The notes under the pieces are model-generated. The model was not told where the DNA came from and made no database searches. It saw nothing but the letters and a program-made list of their open reading frames with translations. Positions 33,871-42,784 of a stretch of DNA of 64,000 nt are shown in pieces; the first letter of the stretch is position 1, and the number at the start of each line of letters is the position of its first letter. The stretch is taken from contig JAUXSE010000028.1 of assembly GCA_030681515.1 (NCBI GenBank), positions 62,001 to 126,000 on the forward strand. The letters are read 5' to 3'. Position numbers and translations under genes: made by a program. This DNA comes from Geothrix sp. (GTDB taxonomy: Bacteria > Acidobacteriota > Holophagae > Holophagales > Holophagaceae).

Positions 33871-35072
33871 CGGGCATCTCCAAGGGTCAGCAGATCGAGT
33901 TCAGCGGCGAGGGCATGGGCTTCGCGGAGGCGCTGGAAGGAGGCGCTTTCGGCCTCCAGCAGCTGGCGGCGGAGCAGCAGGGCGTCCGAGGGGCGTTCCC
34001 GGCCTTCCCGCAGCCGCGTATCCACGGCCTTCAGCGCCGCGTCGAAGCCGCGGGCCGCTGAGGTGTCGCCAAAGGTGCGCAGCCGGGTGAAGGCGGTCTG
34101 GAACCTGGATTCCAGCTGGAAGGCAGTGGATTCGGCCTCCCGGGCCAGGGCATGGCGACCCGTGGTCTTTTCGCGATTCTGGGCGCTGATCTCTCCGGGA
34201 CGGGGCAGGCGGAAGGCCACGCCCAGCCGGGTGATGCGCTCATCGCCTTCCGAGGCGTAGCTGCCCTTCAGGCTCCAGCGGGAGGTCTTCAGGGCCTGAT
34301 CGAGCTCGAAGGAGGTGCGGTCGGCGGCGTTCCGGTCCGCCAGGGCCCTCCGCATCAGGCTTTTCTGGAAGGCCTCGCTGAGGCCCTCAGGGGCAGGCAG
34401 CGTGGGCGTCCCGGGTTCGGCGAGGGGCAGCGGTTCCGGGGGCAGGTTGGCCAGGGCGCGCAGGGCGGCCCAGGTCTCGCTGGCCCGGCGCTGGGCCTCG
34501 CCGAGATCCATGCGGAGGCGCAGGAGGTCGCCGCGGACCAGGTCCGCCTGGTAGGCGGGATCCGCGCCGGAGTCCACCCGGGCCTGGGCCACGCGCACCC
34601 AGGTTTCGGTGAGGGTGATCTGGGAACCGCGAAGGCCCAGCTGGGCCTCGGCCAGCCAGGCGTCGAGGTAGGCCAGGCGCAGGCGATGGCGGGCCTCCGC
34701 CCGGGCCAGGGCCAGCAGGGACCCCTGGGCCCGGTCGAGGCTGTCCCGGGCGCCGGAGCGCACGGAAGGCGCCAGCAGCAGGGGGGCGTCCACCTGGGCC
34801 ACCTTGTCGGTGCTGGTGGACCCGGGGCCGTTGCGCCGGCCCGCCTCGGCGGTGAGGGTGGGCGCCTCGCGCAGGATCCCGCCGGTGGCGGCCAACTGGC
34901 GGTGCCGGGCCGCCAGATCCGCCTCAAGACGGAGCAGGACGGGGTCGGAGCTGGCCCGGGCCAGCAGGGCCTCGTAGGTCAGGGCCTCGTGGGCCGGGGA
35001 CGGGGTGGGAAGTTCCTGGGCCTGGACGCTCAGCGCGCAGGCCAAGGCCCAGGGGAGAAGGGCTCTGGTCAT
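33867..35072 (-). CDS. TolC/CzcC-family outer-membrane efflux protein
   Basis: The 401-residue protein has a signal peptide (about 1-19, ending VQAQ) and two long alanine-, arginine- and leucine-rich coiled-coil regions typical of outer-membrane factors that form trimeric tunnels. The ATG at 35072 has GAGGAA upstream. It is the first clear gene of the Czc-type operon and may be preceded by the small protein at 35151-35510. Confidence 0.9.
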   Translation of the reverse strand: MTRALLPWALACALSVQAQELPTPSPAHEALTYEALLARASSDPVLLRLEADLAARHRQLAATGGILREAPTLTAEAGRRNGPGSTSTDKVAQVDAPLLLAPSVRSGARDSLDRAQGSLLALARAEARHRLRLAYLDAWLAEAQLGLRGSQITLTETWVRVAQARVDSGADPAYQADLVRGDLLRLRMDLGEAQRRASETWAALRALANLPPEPLPLAEPGTPTLPAPEGLSEAFQKSLMRRALADRNAADRTSFELDQALKTSRWSLKGSYASEGDERITRLGVAFRLPRPGEISAQNREKTTGRHALAREAESTAFQLESRFQTAFTRLRTFGDTSAARGFDAALKAVDTRLREGRERPSDALLLRRQLLEAESASFQRLREAHALAAELDLLTLGDAR

Positions 35073-35150
35073 CGGTTCCTCGTGGGTCATCACATGAATC
35101 CCGGGCGGGGGCCGGGTGGGTGGGATCGCGAACGGGCGATCAGATCATGG

Positions 35151-35510
35151 TCAGGCGAGCATCCGGGGAGGGGCCTTGATGGGCTGGGGATGGGCGGAGC
35201 AGGTGGGACCGGTCTGGGCCACGGAATAGGTGCGCGCCGGCAGCGCCAGGGGCAGGCGGGGCAGGTCGGGCAGGGGGGGCACGGGGCAGCCGTGGTTGCA
35301 GAAGAAGTGGCAGCCGGCCACCCCGTCGCCGGTCTGGCCTTCGGCGTAGATGAAGGGATCCAGTCCCAGTACGACGGCCGCGCCGCCGGGGGGGATGGCC
35401 ACCTCCGCCAATCCCGAATGCCAGGCCGCATGGACCAGGTACACCAGGGCCAGGGTCAGCATCAGGCTGGCCGAGGCACGCTTGAGGATCCGGTTCAGGC
35501 TGAGGGTCAT
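35151..35510 (-). CDS. Small exported Cys/His-containing protein, unknown function
   Basis: The 119-residue product has a hydrophobic N-terminal segment (about 12-30) that may be a signal anchor. In the middle is a compact CHFFCNHGC motif, and the C-terminal half is proline-rich with one more cysteine. I do not recognise a family. It lies 78 bases upstream of the outer-membrane channel gene on the same strand, so it is probably the first gene of the metal-efflux operon, where a periplasmic metal-binding or sensing role is plausible. Confidence 0.6.
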   Translation of the reverse strand: MTLSLNRILKRASASLMLTLALVYLVHAAWHSGLAEVAIPPGGAAVVLGLDPFIYAEGQTGDGVAGCHFFCNHGCPVPPLPDLPRLPLALPARTYSVAQTGPTCSAHPQPIKAPPRMLA

Positions 35511-35677
35511 TGAATGTCCAGGGAACGACTATATCGAAATTTGGCTACCAGAACCAACGGATCTTCATGGATGGACAAAGGTTGAGGCAAAAAGGCAGCG
35601 GCCCTGGAGGTCATCAGAAAAGCATCGGGATACTTAGTGATACGATGGCATGTCCTTACGACCTGTCTGGAGACTCC

Positions 35678-37759
35678 ATGCAACCCCGTTCCCTGGCCCT
35701 ATCCCTCCTGGCCCTCGCGTTGGCCGGTACATCCCTTCGTGCTGACGAAGGCATGTGGACCTTCGACAACCTGCCCACGAAGCAGATCCAGGCCCATTTC
35801 GGCTGGGCGCCGGACCAGGCCTGGCTGGATCATGTGCGCCTTTCCTCGCTGCGCTTCCCCGGCGGTTCCGGCTCCTTCGTGAGCAGGGACGGCCTGGTGC
35901 TCACCAACCATCATGTGGGCCGCGGCTGGATCCAGCGCGTGAGCAGCAGGGACACCGACTATGTGAAGAACGGCTTCGCCGCCGCCACCCGGGAGCAGGA
36001 GATCAAGGTGCCGGGCCTGGAGCTGATGACCCTCATGGCCATGGAGAATGTCACGGATCGCCTGGCCAGGCTGGAGAAGGCCGGCACGCCCGAAAAGCAG
36101 GCCCTGAAGCTCCGCGAGATCGAGATCGAGAAGATCAAGAAGGAGATGCAGGAGAAGAGCGGCCTCACCTGCGAGCACGTCACCCTCTACCAGGGCGGCG
36201 AACACTGGATCTACAGCTACAAGAAGCACACCGACGTGCGCCTGGTCTTCGCGCCCGAACAGCAGGTCGCCTTCTTCGGCGGCGATCCCGACAACTTCAC
36301 CTTCCCCCGGCACAACCTGGACTTCTCCATCTTCCGGGTCTACGAGAACGGCCAGCCCTACCAGCCCAAGGACTTCCTCAAATGGACGGAAACGGGCCTC
36401 AAGGCCGGTGACCTCACCTTCGTGACCGGACATCCGGGCCGCACCAACCGCCAGGACACCCTGGCCCAGATGCACTACTCCCGCGACTTCGCCATCCCCA
36501 TGCGCCTCAAGGCCATGGAGCGCCGCAAGGCCGCCATGGTCGAGTACGCCAAGCTCTCCCCCGAAGCCTCGCGTCAGGTCAGCACCCAGATCTTCGGCAT
36601 CGAGAACAGCCTCAAGGCCACCACGGGCTACTGGTCCGGCCTGAAGGACAAGGCGGCCATGGCCCGCATCGAAGCCGCCGAAAAGGATCTGCGCGCCAAG
36701 GTGGCCAAGGATCCCAAGCTGACGGCCGCAGCGGGTCAGAGCTGGGCCAGGATCGAGCAGGCCACCCAGATCGCCAAGGGCATGGCCAAGGAAAGCATGA
36801 GCGTGGGCACGGCCGGCTCCACCCTGCTGGGCTACGCCCTGGCCCTGGTGCGCATCGCGGATGAAGAGACCCTGCCCAGCGAAAAGCGCCTGCCCGAGTA
36901 CAGCGACGCGAACCTGAAGACCGCCAGAACGCGACTGGGCATCCCCACACCCTTCTACAAGGAGCAGGAAGCCTTCATGTTCACCAGGGGCCTTGAGGAC
37001 GCTGCCCGGGAACTGGGCCCGAAGCATCCTTTCGTGAAGGCCATGCTGGGCGGCAAGTCCCCCGCCGAGGTCGCCAAGGCCGCGGTGGAAGGCTCGAAGC
37101 TGAGCGACCCCGAAGCCCGCAAGGCCCTGCTGGCCGGCGGGAAGAAGGCCATCGCCGAAAGCACGGACCCGATGATCGCCCTGGCGAAGAAGCTGGACCC
37201 CATCGGCCGCGAGCTTCGCAAGAAGCAGGAAGACCAGGTGGCGAGCGTGATCACCGAGCAGGGCACCCGCATCGCCAAGGCCCGCTTCGCCATCTACGGC
37301 AAGAACACCTACCCCGACGCCACCTTCACCCTCCGGCTCTCCTACGGCGCCGTGGCCGAGTACCCCGCCAACGGCACCCTGATCCAGCCCTTCACCACCT
37401 TCGGCGGCCTCTTCGACCGCTACGACGGCTGGGGCGGCAACGCGGCCAAGGCCCACCGCGGCGACTGGAGCCTGCCCCAGCGCTGGGTGGAGAAGCGGGG
37501 CGCGCTGGATGCTTCGGTGCCCTTCAACTTCGTCCACAAGGCAGACATCATCGGCGGCAATTCCGGTTCGCCCGTCATTGACCGGAAGGGCGAACTGGTG
37601 GGTCTCATCTTCGACGGCAACATCGAAAGCCTGCCCGGCAACTACTTCTACGACGAGGCCGTGAACCGCGCCGTCTCGGTGGATGCCCGCGCCATCGTCC
37701 ACGCCCTGGACAAGGTCTACGGCGCCACGGGGCTCGTGGCCGAGCTGACCGGCAAGTAA
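35678..37759 (+). CDS. S46-family dipeptidyl-peptidase (DPP7/DPP11-like), paralogue 1
   Basis: The 693-residue exported serine peptidase removes dipeptides from peptide N-termini in the periplasm. After a signal peptide (about 1-22) comes EGMWTFDNLP, typical of S46. The active site shows TNHHVGRG (His 78/79), GGDPDNFTFPRHNLDFSIFRVY with the catalytic aspartate region, and GGNSGSPV with Ser629. Eighteen residues past this serine, where DPP11 has an arginine for acidic P1 and DPP7 a glycine, this protein has glycine, suggesting preference for hydrophobic P1. GGAG precedes the ATG. A second S46 gene follows after a hairpin element. Confidence 0.93.
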   Translation: MQPRSLALSLLALALAGTSLRADEGMWTFDNLPTKQIQAHFGWAPDQAWLDHVRLSSLRFPGGSGSFVSRDGLVLTNHHVGRGWIQRVSSRDTDYVKNGFAAATREQEIKVPGLELMTLMAMENVTDRLARLEKAGTPEKQALKLREIEIEKIKKEMQEKSGLTCEHVTLYQGGEHWIYSYKKHTDVRLVFAPEQQVAFFGGDPDNFTFPRHNLDFSIFRVYENGQPYQPKDFLKWTETGLKAGDLTFVTGHPGRTNRQDTLAQMHYSRDFAIPMRLKAMERRKAAMVEYAKLSPEASRQVSTQIFGIENSLKATTGYWSGLKDKAAMARIEAAEKDLRAKVAKDPKLTAAAGQSWARIEQATQIAKGMAKESMSVGTAGSTLLGYALALVRIADEETLPSEKRLPEYSDANLKTARTRLGIPTPFYKEQEAFMFTRGLEDAARELGPKHPFVKAMLGGKSPAEVAKAAVEGSKLSDPEARKALLAGGKKAIAESTDPMIALAKKLDPIGRELRKKQEDQVASVITEQGTRIAKARFAIYGKNTYPDATFTLRLSYGAVAEYPANGTLIQPFTTFGGLFDRYDGWGGNAAKAHRGDWSLPQRWVEKRGALDASVPFNFVHKADIIGGNSGSPVIDRKGELVGLIFDGNIESLPGNYFYDEAVNRAVSVDARAIVHALDKVYGATGLVAELTGK

Positions 37760-37774
37760 GAAGATTCGGCTTTT

Positions 37775-37862
37775 AACCGCAGATGACGCAGATTGCGTAG
37801 ATGAAATGACTCTCACCGGATGTGTGGTTTCATATCTGCGTCATCTGCGTCATCTGCGGTTT
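37775..37862. repeat. Hairpin element B with 9-nt repeat arms
   Basis: The left arm (37775-37808) carries three copies of a 9-nt unit, CGCAGATGA, CGCAGATTG and CGTAGATGA. The right arm (37831-37862) carries the complement of about three copies, so 19 bases pair perfectly and further bases pair with few mismatches across a short loop. It lies between the two S46 genes. Confidence 0.8.
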
Positions 37863-37887
37863 CATAATTCTGGTTTCTGGAGTTCCC

Positions 37888-39957
37888 ATGCGCCTCTCCG
37901 CCCTGGTTCTGCTGCTCGCCCTGCCCGCGCTGCGCGCGGACGAGGGCATGTGGACCTTCGACAACATCCCCGTCCAGAAGATCAAGGCGAAGTACGGCGT
38001 GGACCTCGACGCCGCCTGGTTGAAGCGGCTGCGACTGGCCACGGTGCGTTTCCCGGGCGGGACCGGCGCCTTCGTGAGCCGGGAAGGCCTGGTGGTGACG
38101 AACCACCATGTGGGCCGCGGGGCCATCGCCCAGGTATCCAGCGCCAAGGCCGACCTCGTGAAGGACGGCTTCGCCGCCGCCACCCGGGCCGAGGAGGTCA
38201 AGGTTCCGGGTCTGGAGCTGATGATGCTGGTCTCCACGGAGGATGTGACGGCCCGGGTGAACGGCGCCGTGAAGCCCGGCACCGCCGACAAGGACGCCCT
38301 CGTGGCCAGGCGCAACGCCCTGGGCGAGCTGCGCCGGGCGGAGGAGGCGGCGACGGGCCTGACCTGCGAGCCCGTGACCCTCTACCAGGGCGGCGAGTAC
38401 TGGCTCTACCGCTACAGGAAATTCAGCGACGTGCGCCTGGTCGCCGCCCCTGAATTGCAGGTGGCGGCCTTCGGCGGCGATCCCGACAACTACACCTACC
38501 CACGCCACAACCTGGATTTCGCCCTGTTCCGCGTCTACGAGAACGGCCAGCCCTACAAGCCCGAGGCCATCCTGCCCTTCAGCGCAAAGGGCGTCGCCAT
38601 GGACGAGCTGACCTTCATCTCGGGCCATCCCGGCTCCACCTACCGCCAGCAGACCCACGCCCAGATGGTGTATGCCCGCGACACCGGCATTCCCTTCCAG
38701 CTCCGGTCCATGACCCGCCAGAAGGTAGCCCTGCAGGCCCTGTCAGCCACCTCGCCGGAAGCCCATCGCATCGCTGCCGAGGCCATCTACGGCATCGAGA
38801 ATGGCTTCAAGCGGCTCAGTGGGCAGCTGCTGGGTCTCGCCAAGCCCGAAAATCTCCGCAAAGTGGAAGACGCCGAAAGGGCCCTGAAAGCCGCCGTGGC
38901 GAAGGATCCCGCCCAGCAGGCCCGGGTGGGTGGCAGCTGGGATCGCGTGGCCCAGGCGGTGGCCCGTCAGAAGGCCCTGCTGAGGGAGTCGTCCCATGTG
39001 GGCGCGGGCCGCGTGGCGCTGCTGGGACACGCGCTCACCCTGGTGCGCCTCCCCGGCGAGGAGGCCAAGCCCTCGGCAGAGCGGCTCATGGAATTCAGCG
39101 ATGGCAACCTCAAGGCCACCAAGGCGCGGGTGCTGGCGCCCCGGCCCGTGCAGAAGCTCGTTGACGCCACGCTGCTGGCCGCGGGGTTGCAGGAGGCCAG
39201 GGAGGATCTCGGCGCCGATCATCCCTTCGTGCAGGCCATGTTGGGCGGCCAGTCGCCGGAGGCCGTGGCCAAGGCCGCCGTGGAAGGATCGAAGCTGGAT
39301 GATCCCGCCGTGCGGAAGCAGCTCGCGGAGGGCGGCAGGGCGGCCCTGGACGCCAGCTCCGACCCCATGATCCTGCTCGCGAAGCAGCTCGATCCCTTCA
39401 ACCGGGCCGTGCGCAAGCAGGTGGAGGACGAGGTCACCAGCGTGTTCACGGAACACGGTGGGCGCATCGCCGAAGCCCGCTTCAAGGCCTTCGGCAAGAC
39501 ACTCTATCCCGACGCCACCTTCACCCTGCGCCTGGGCTACGGCCCCGTGGCCACCTACGCCAACGGCACCGGCACCAAGGCCCAGCCCTTCACCACCTAC
39601 ATGGGCATGTACGACCGGCACCTGGGCTGGGGCGGCAATGCCGCCGCCGCGGAAGCGGGCGCCTGGACGCTACCCCAGCGATGGCTGGACCGGCAGGGGC
39701 AGCTGGATCTCACGACCCCCTTCAACTTCATCTACGCCTGCGACACCGTGGGTGGCAACAGCGGCAGTCCCGTGGTGAATGTGAAGGGCGAGTTCGTGGG
39801 CATCAATTTTGACAGCGTGTTCGAAGGGCAGGGCGGCTACTACGTCTACGACCCCGACACCAAGCGCGCCGTGGCCACGGACGCCCGCGCCATCCTCGAA
39901 GCCCTGCGCAGGATCATGGATGCGGGTCATCTCGTGACCGAGTTGACCGGAAAGTAG
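37888..39957 (+). CDS. S46-family dipeptidyl-peptidase, paralogue 2
   Basis: The 689-residue protein is a clear paralogue of the preceding S46 peptidase, with signal peptide, EGMWTFDNIP, TNHHVGRG, GGDPDNYTYPRHNLDFALFRVY and GGNSGSPV (Ser625). The specificity position 18 residues after the serine is Ser643 rather than glycine, so its P1 preference may differ. GGAG lies before the ATG at 37888; part of element B falls in the upstream frame extension, which is therefore not coding. Tandem duplication followed by divergence is likely. Confidence 0.93.
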   Translation: MRLSALVLLLALPALRADEGMWTFDNIPVQKIKAKYGVDLDAAWLKRLRLATVRFPGGTGAFVSREGLVVTNHHVGRGAIAQVSSAKADLVKDGFAAATRAEEVKVPGLELMMLVSTEDVTARVNGAVKPGTADKDALVARRNALGELRRAEEAATGLTCEPVTLYQGGEYWLYRYRKFSDVRLVAAPELQVAAFGGDPDNYTYPRHNLDFALFRVYENGQPYKPEAILPFSAKGVAMDELTFISGHPGSTYRQQTHAQMVYARDTGIPFQLRSMTRQKVALQALSATSPEAHRIAAEAIYGIENGFKRLSGQLLGLAKPENLRKVEDAERALKAAVAKDPAQQARVGGSWDRVAQAVARQKALLRESSHVGAGRVALLGHALTLVRLPGEEAKPSAERLMEFSDGNLKATKARVLAPRPVQKLVDATLLAAGLQEAREDLGADHPFVQAMLGGQSPEAVAKAAVEGSKLDDPAVRKQLAEGGRAALDASSDPMILLAKQLDPFNRAVRKQVEDEVTSVFTEHGGRIAEARFKAFGKTLYPDATFTLRLGYGPVATYANGTGTKAQPFTTYMGMYDRHLGWGGNAAAAEAGAWTLPQRWLDRQGQLDLTTPFNFIYACDTVGGNSGSPVVNVKGEFVGINFDSVFEGQGGYYVYDPDTKRAVATDARAILEALRRIMDAGHLVTELTGK

Positions 39958-39961
39958 ATTC

Positions 39962-40378
39962 ATGGATCTCTACTTCTCCTGCTCACTCACCGGCGGGCGC
40001 CAGGATCAGCCGGTGTATGCAGCGATGGTGGCGCACCTTCAGGGCCTCGGCCATCACGTGTTGACGGCGCATCTGGCATCCGAATCCGTGCTGGCCGCGG
40101 ATGGCGGGTTGTCACCGGAGGCCATCTTCGCGAGGGACACGGCTTGGCTCCGTGGATGCGACGCGGTCATCGCGGAAGTGAGCACCCCTTCCCACGGCGT
40201 GGGCTTCGAGATCGCCTGCGCCCTGGCGCAGGGCAAACCCGTGCTCTGCCTGGCCCGGGAAGGCGTCCGCGTCAGCAAGATGCTCACGGGCATCCGGCAG
40301 GCCGGGTTCGAGTTCCGGACCTACCGCGCCCCCGGTGAAGCCCATGGCCACATGGAGGCCTTCCTGGCGCGATACTAG
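39962..40378 (+). CDS. Nucleoside 2-deoxyribosyltransferase / DNPH1-like protein
   Basis: The 138-residue protein matches the Rcl/DNPH1 and nucleoside deoxyribosyltransferase fold: YFSCSLTGGRQDQPVYAAMV at the start, then WLRGCDAVIAEVSTPSHGVGFEIACALAQGKPVLCL with the conserved glutamates of the active site. DNPH1 hydrolyses deoxynucleoside 5'-monophosphates to base and deoxyribose phosphate, so a nucleotide-salvage or clean-up role is likely. It begins four bases after the S46 stop and may be co-transcribed with it. Confidence 0.88.
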   Translation: MDLYFSCSLTGGRQDQPVYAAMVAHLQGLGHHVLTAHLASESVLAADGGLSPEAIFARDTAWLRGCDAVIAEVSTPSHGVGFEIACALAQGKPVLCLAREGVRVSKMLTGIRQAGFEFRTYRAPGEAHGHMEAFLARY

Positions 40379-40403
40379 CGCCAGCTTCTCCAGGGAGGAC
40401 GCC

Positions 40404-41474
40404 ATGTCCGATGCCGGTACCACCCGCCGTGATCTCTTCAAGCTGGGCGCCGCCACGGCCGCCGGACTCATCGCCACCCGGCTGGGCGCGGTGGAAGTCA
40501 ATGAGCCCGTGGCGCTGAAGCCCGCGCCGAAGGCCCCCTTCAACCCGGCCACGGCTGCCTCCATGCCCACCCGCAACCTGGGGCGGACAGGCCTCCATGT
40601 GGGCCTCTTCAGCCTCGGTGGCCAGGCGGCCATAGAAAAGCCGAACAATGAAACAGCGGCCATCCCTCTCATCGAGCGGGCCCTGGATCTGGGCGTGAAC
40701 TATCTGGATACCTCGGCGAGGTACGGCGGCGAGGCCCGCTGGAGCGAGCAGTACTTCGGGCAGGTCATGAAGCGGCGGCGCAGGGAAGCCTTCCTCGCCA
40801 CCAAGACCCACGACCGCACGGCGGATGGTTCCCTGCGGATTTTGGAGACTTCCCTGAAGCTGCTGCAAACGGATCATGTGGACCTCTGGCAGCTCCACGC
40901 CATGAGCACCATGAAGGATGTGGACGATGTCTGCGCCAAGGGCGGCGCCCTCGAAGCGTTCCAGAAGGCCCGGGACCAGAAGCTGGTGCGCTTCCTGGGC
41001 CTCAGTGGCCATACGGATCCCGAGGTGCTGGCCGAGGCCATCCGCCGCTTCCCCTTCGACTGCCTGCTCATGGTCCTCAACGCGGCGGACACCTGGCACC
41101 TGCCCTTCCAGAAGACCCTGCTGCCCCTGGCCGTGGAAAAGGAGATGGGCATCATCGGCATGAAGATCCCCGCCCGGGGCCGCATCCTCGAAGGCGTCCC
41201 GCCGCCGTCCCCCGACAAGCAGCGGGGCACAGCGAAGCACGACCGCCCCGGCACCCTCACCATGAAGGAGGCCATGCGCTACTCCCTGTCCCACCCCGTG
41301 AGCACCGTCATCATCGGCGTGGACACCATCGCCCAGCTGGAAGAGAACGTCCGCATCGCCCGGGAGTTTCTGCCGTTCAATGCAACCCAGCTTGAGGCCA
41401 TGGAACAGAAAGTGAAGCCCATCTACGGGCAGGCCAACTGGTACAAGCGGGATGCCCCGGCGAATCCGAAGTAA
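40404..41474 (+). CDS. Tat-exported aldo/keto reductase
   Basis: The 356-residue protein carries a twin-arginine signal (TTRRDLFKLGAATAAGLIA), so it is exported folded, probably with its nicotinamide cofactor. The reductase domain begins near residue 52 (MPTRNLGRTGLHVGLFSLGG) and shows the aldo/keto reductase residues: aspartate and tyrosine in YLDTSARYGG, lysine in ATKTHDR and histidine in LWQLHAMS. CAGGGAGG lies upstream of the ATG. The substrate is unknown. Confidence 0.9.
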   Translation: MSDAGTTRRDLFKLGAATAAGLIATRLGAVEVNEPVALKPAPKAPFNPATAASMPTRNLGRTGLHVGLFSLGGQAAIEKPNNETAAIPLIERALDLGVNYLDTSARYGGEARWSEQYFGQVMKRRRREAFLATKTHDRTADGSLRILETSLKLLQTDHVDLWQLHAMSTMKDVDDVCAKGGALEAFQKARDQKLVRFLGLSGHTDPEVLAEAIRRFPFDCLLMVLNAADTWHLPFQKTLLPLAVEKEMGIIGMKIPARGRILEGVPPPSPDKQRGTAKHDRPGTLTMKEAMRYSLSHPVSTVIIGVDTIAQLEENVRIAREFLPFNATQLEAMEQKVKPIYGQANWYKRDAPANPK

Positions 41475-41637
41475 GAAGAAATCGGGCGGATGAGATCTTG
41501 TAGCAATATGGGGCGGATCGCGCCATGGTGGTGCTGAGCGTGAACATGACCTTTGGAAATGGCAGCGCTTGGCAAAGCCCAGAAGCCTGCGAGTCACTTC
41601 CTCGACGGAGTGGCACGAAAGGATGGCGAGGGTGACG

Positions 41638-42732
41638 ATGAATGAGCAAGAGACTCAACCGAAGGCTACACCTGTGGTGAACGACTTGGAGTCACGAGCC
41701 CACATCCAGTTGCTCGTATTGATCGTGGCCATCTCCCTCGGCATCTACCTCTGCTACCGGATGATCCTGCCATTTCTCCCAGCACTCGTCTGGGCTCTGA
41801 CGCTGGCGATCTTGTTCACGCCCTTCCACCGGTGGCTGGAGTCCAAACTGAAACGCGCCAACCTGGCGGCTGCGGTCTCTGTGCTGGTGGTGGGTTTGAT
41901 CGTGGCCGTCCCGGCAACCTTTCTGGGGCAGCGGCTCATCGTGGAATCAGCCAGAGGCGCAGACATCGTCAAGACGAAGGTCGAAACCGGCGAATGGCGA
42001 CGTGCCATCGAAGCGCAGCCGCGCCTGGCGCCGCTCGCTGGCTGGATCGAACAGCAGGTGGACCTGCCGGGGGCGGTCAAGTCGATCGCCACGTGGCTGA
42101 CCACCACCGCTGGGTCCATCGTGAAGGGATCCTTGATCCAGGTGATCGGCTTTTGCCTCACCTTCTATCTGCTTTTCTATTTCCAGCGCGACCGTCATGC
42201 GGCGCTCAGGTCGCTGCGGTTTTTGTCTCCACTCTCGGAAGCGGAAATGGATCGGTTGTTCGGTCGGGTCGAAGATACCGTTTATGCCACGGTTTACGGA
42301 ACGCTGGCCGTCTCCGCCGTGCAGGGTCTCCTGGGCGGCCTGATGTTCTGGTGGCTGGGCCTGTCGGCCCCGTTGCTTTGGGGCATGGTGATGGCGGTGC
42401 TGGCCGTGGTACCGGTGTTTGGCGCCTTTATCATCTGGGTTCCTGCGGCCTGCTTCCTGGCGCTGGAAGGCAGCTGGGGGAAGGCCCTGATCCTCACCCT
42501 GTGGGGCGGTGTGATCGTCGGTGGGATCGACAACCTGCTTCTACCCATCCTGGTGGGGAACCGGCTGAAACTTCACACCATCCTGGCCTTCTTGTCGGTG
42601 ATCGGCGGGTTGATGGTGTTCGGTCCGTCCGGCCTCATCCTCGGGCCCATCGTGCTAACGATCACCACGGTGCTTCTGGAATTCTGGCGCCATCGAGCCG
42701 TGGATCCATCCATCGGGGAGATGCCTTCCTGA
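41638..42732 (+). CDS. AI-2E/PerM-family membrane protein
   Basis: The 364-residue protein has about eight hydrophobic helices with the family's central amphipathic region and a C-terminal signature (VVPVFGAFIIWVPAACFL, GIDNLLLPILVGNRLKLHTILAF, GPSGLILGPIVL). Members are annotated as AI-2 exporters or Na+/H+ antiporters; function varies. The ATG at 41638 follows GAGGGTGACG. The 163-bp gap upstream shows no gene and presumably holds its promoter. Confidence 0.9.
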   Translation: MNEQETQPKATPVVNDLESRAHIQLLVLIVAISLGIYLCYRMILPFLPALVWALTLAILFTPFHRWLESKLKRANLAAAVSVLVVGLIVAVPATFLGQRLIVESARGADIVKTKVETGEWRRAIEAQPRLAPLAGWIEQQVDLPGAVKSIATWLTTTAGSIVKGSLIQVIGFCLTFYLLFYFQRDRHAALRSLRFLSPLSEAEMDRLFGRVEDTVYATVYGTLAVSAVQGLLGGLMFWWLGLSAPLLWGMVMAVLAVVPVFGAFIIWVPAACFLALEGSWGKALILTLWGGVIVGGIDNLLLPILVGNRLKLHTILAFLSVIGGLMVFGPSGLILGPIVLTITTVLLEFWRHRAVDPSIGEMPS

Positions 42733-42763
42733 CCCACAGCGTCGTGGATGGAAGGATGATCCG

Positions 42764-42781
42764 CTGGCGGCTCCCCGCCAG
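42764..42781. terminator. Hairpin between convergent genes
   Basis: CTGGCGG and CCGCCAG form a perfect 7-bp stem with a CTCC loop between the stops of the PerM-type gene and the nitrilase. It may act as a bidirectional terminator. Confidence 0.5.
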
Positions 42782-42784
42782 GGT

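Noticed and set aside
37775-37862. CRISPR-like array or coding repeat between S46 genes
   Set aside because: The repeat unit is 9 nt with no spacers and is arranged as an inverted pair, so it is a hairpin and not an array.
41475-41637. Short gene upstream of the PerM-type permease
   Set aside because: The in-frame extension from 41569 lacks a ribosome site and membrane features. Only a promoter region is likely.
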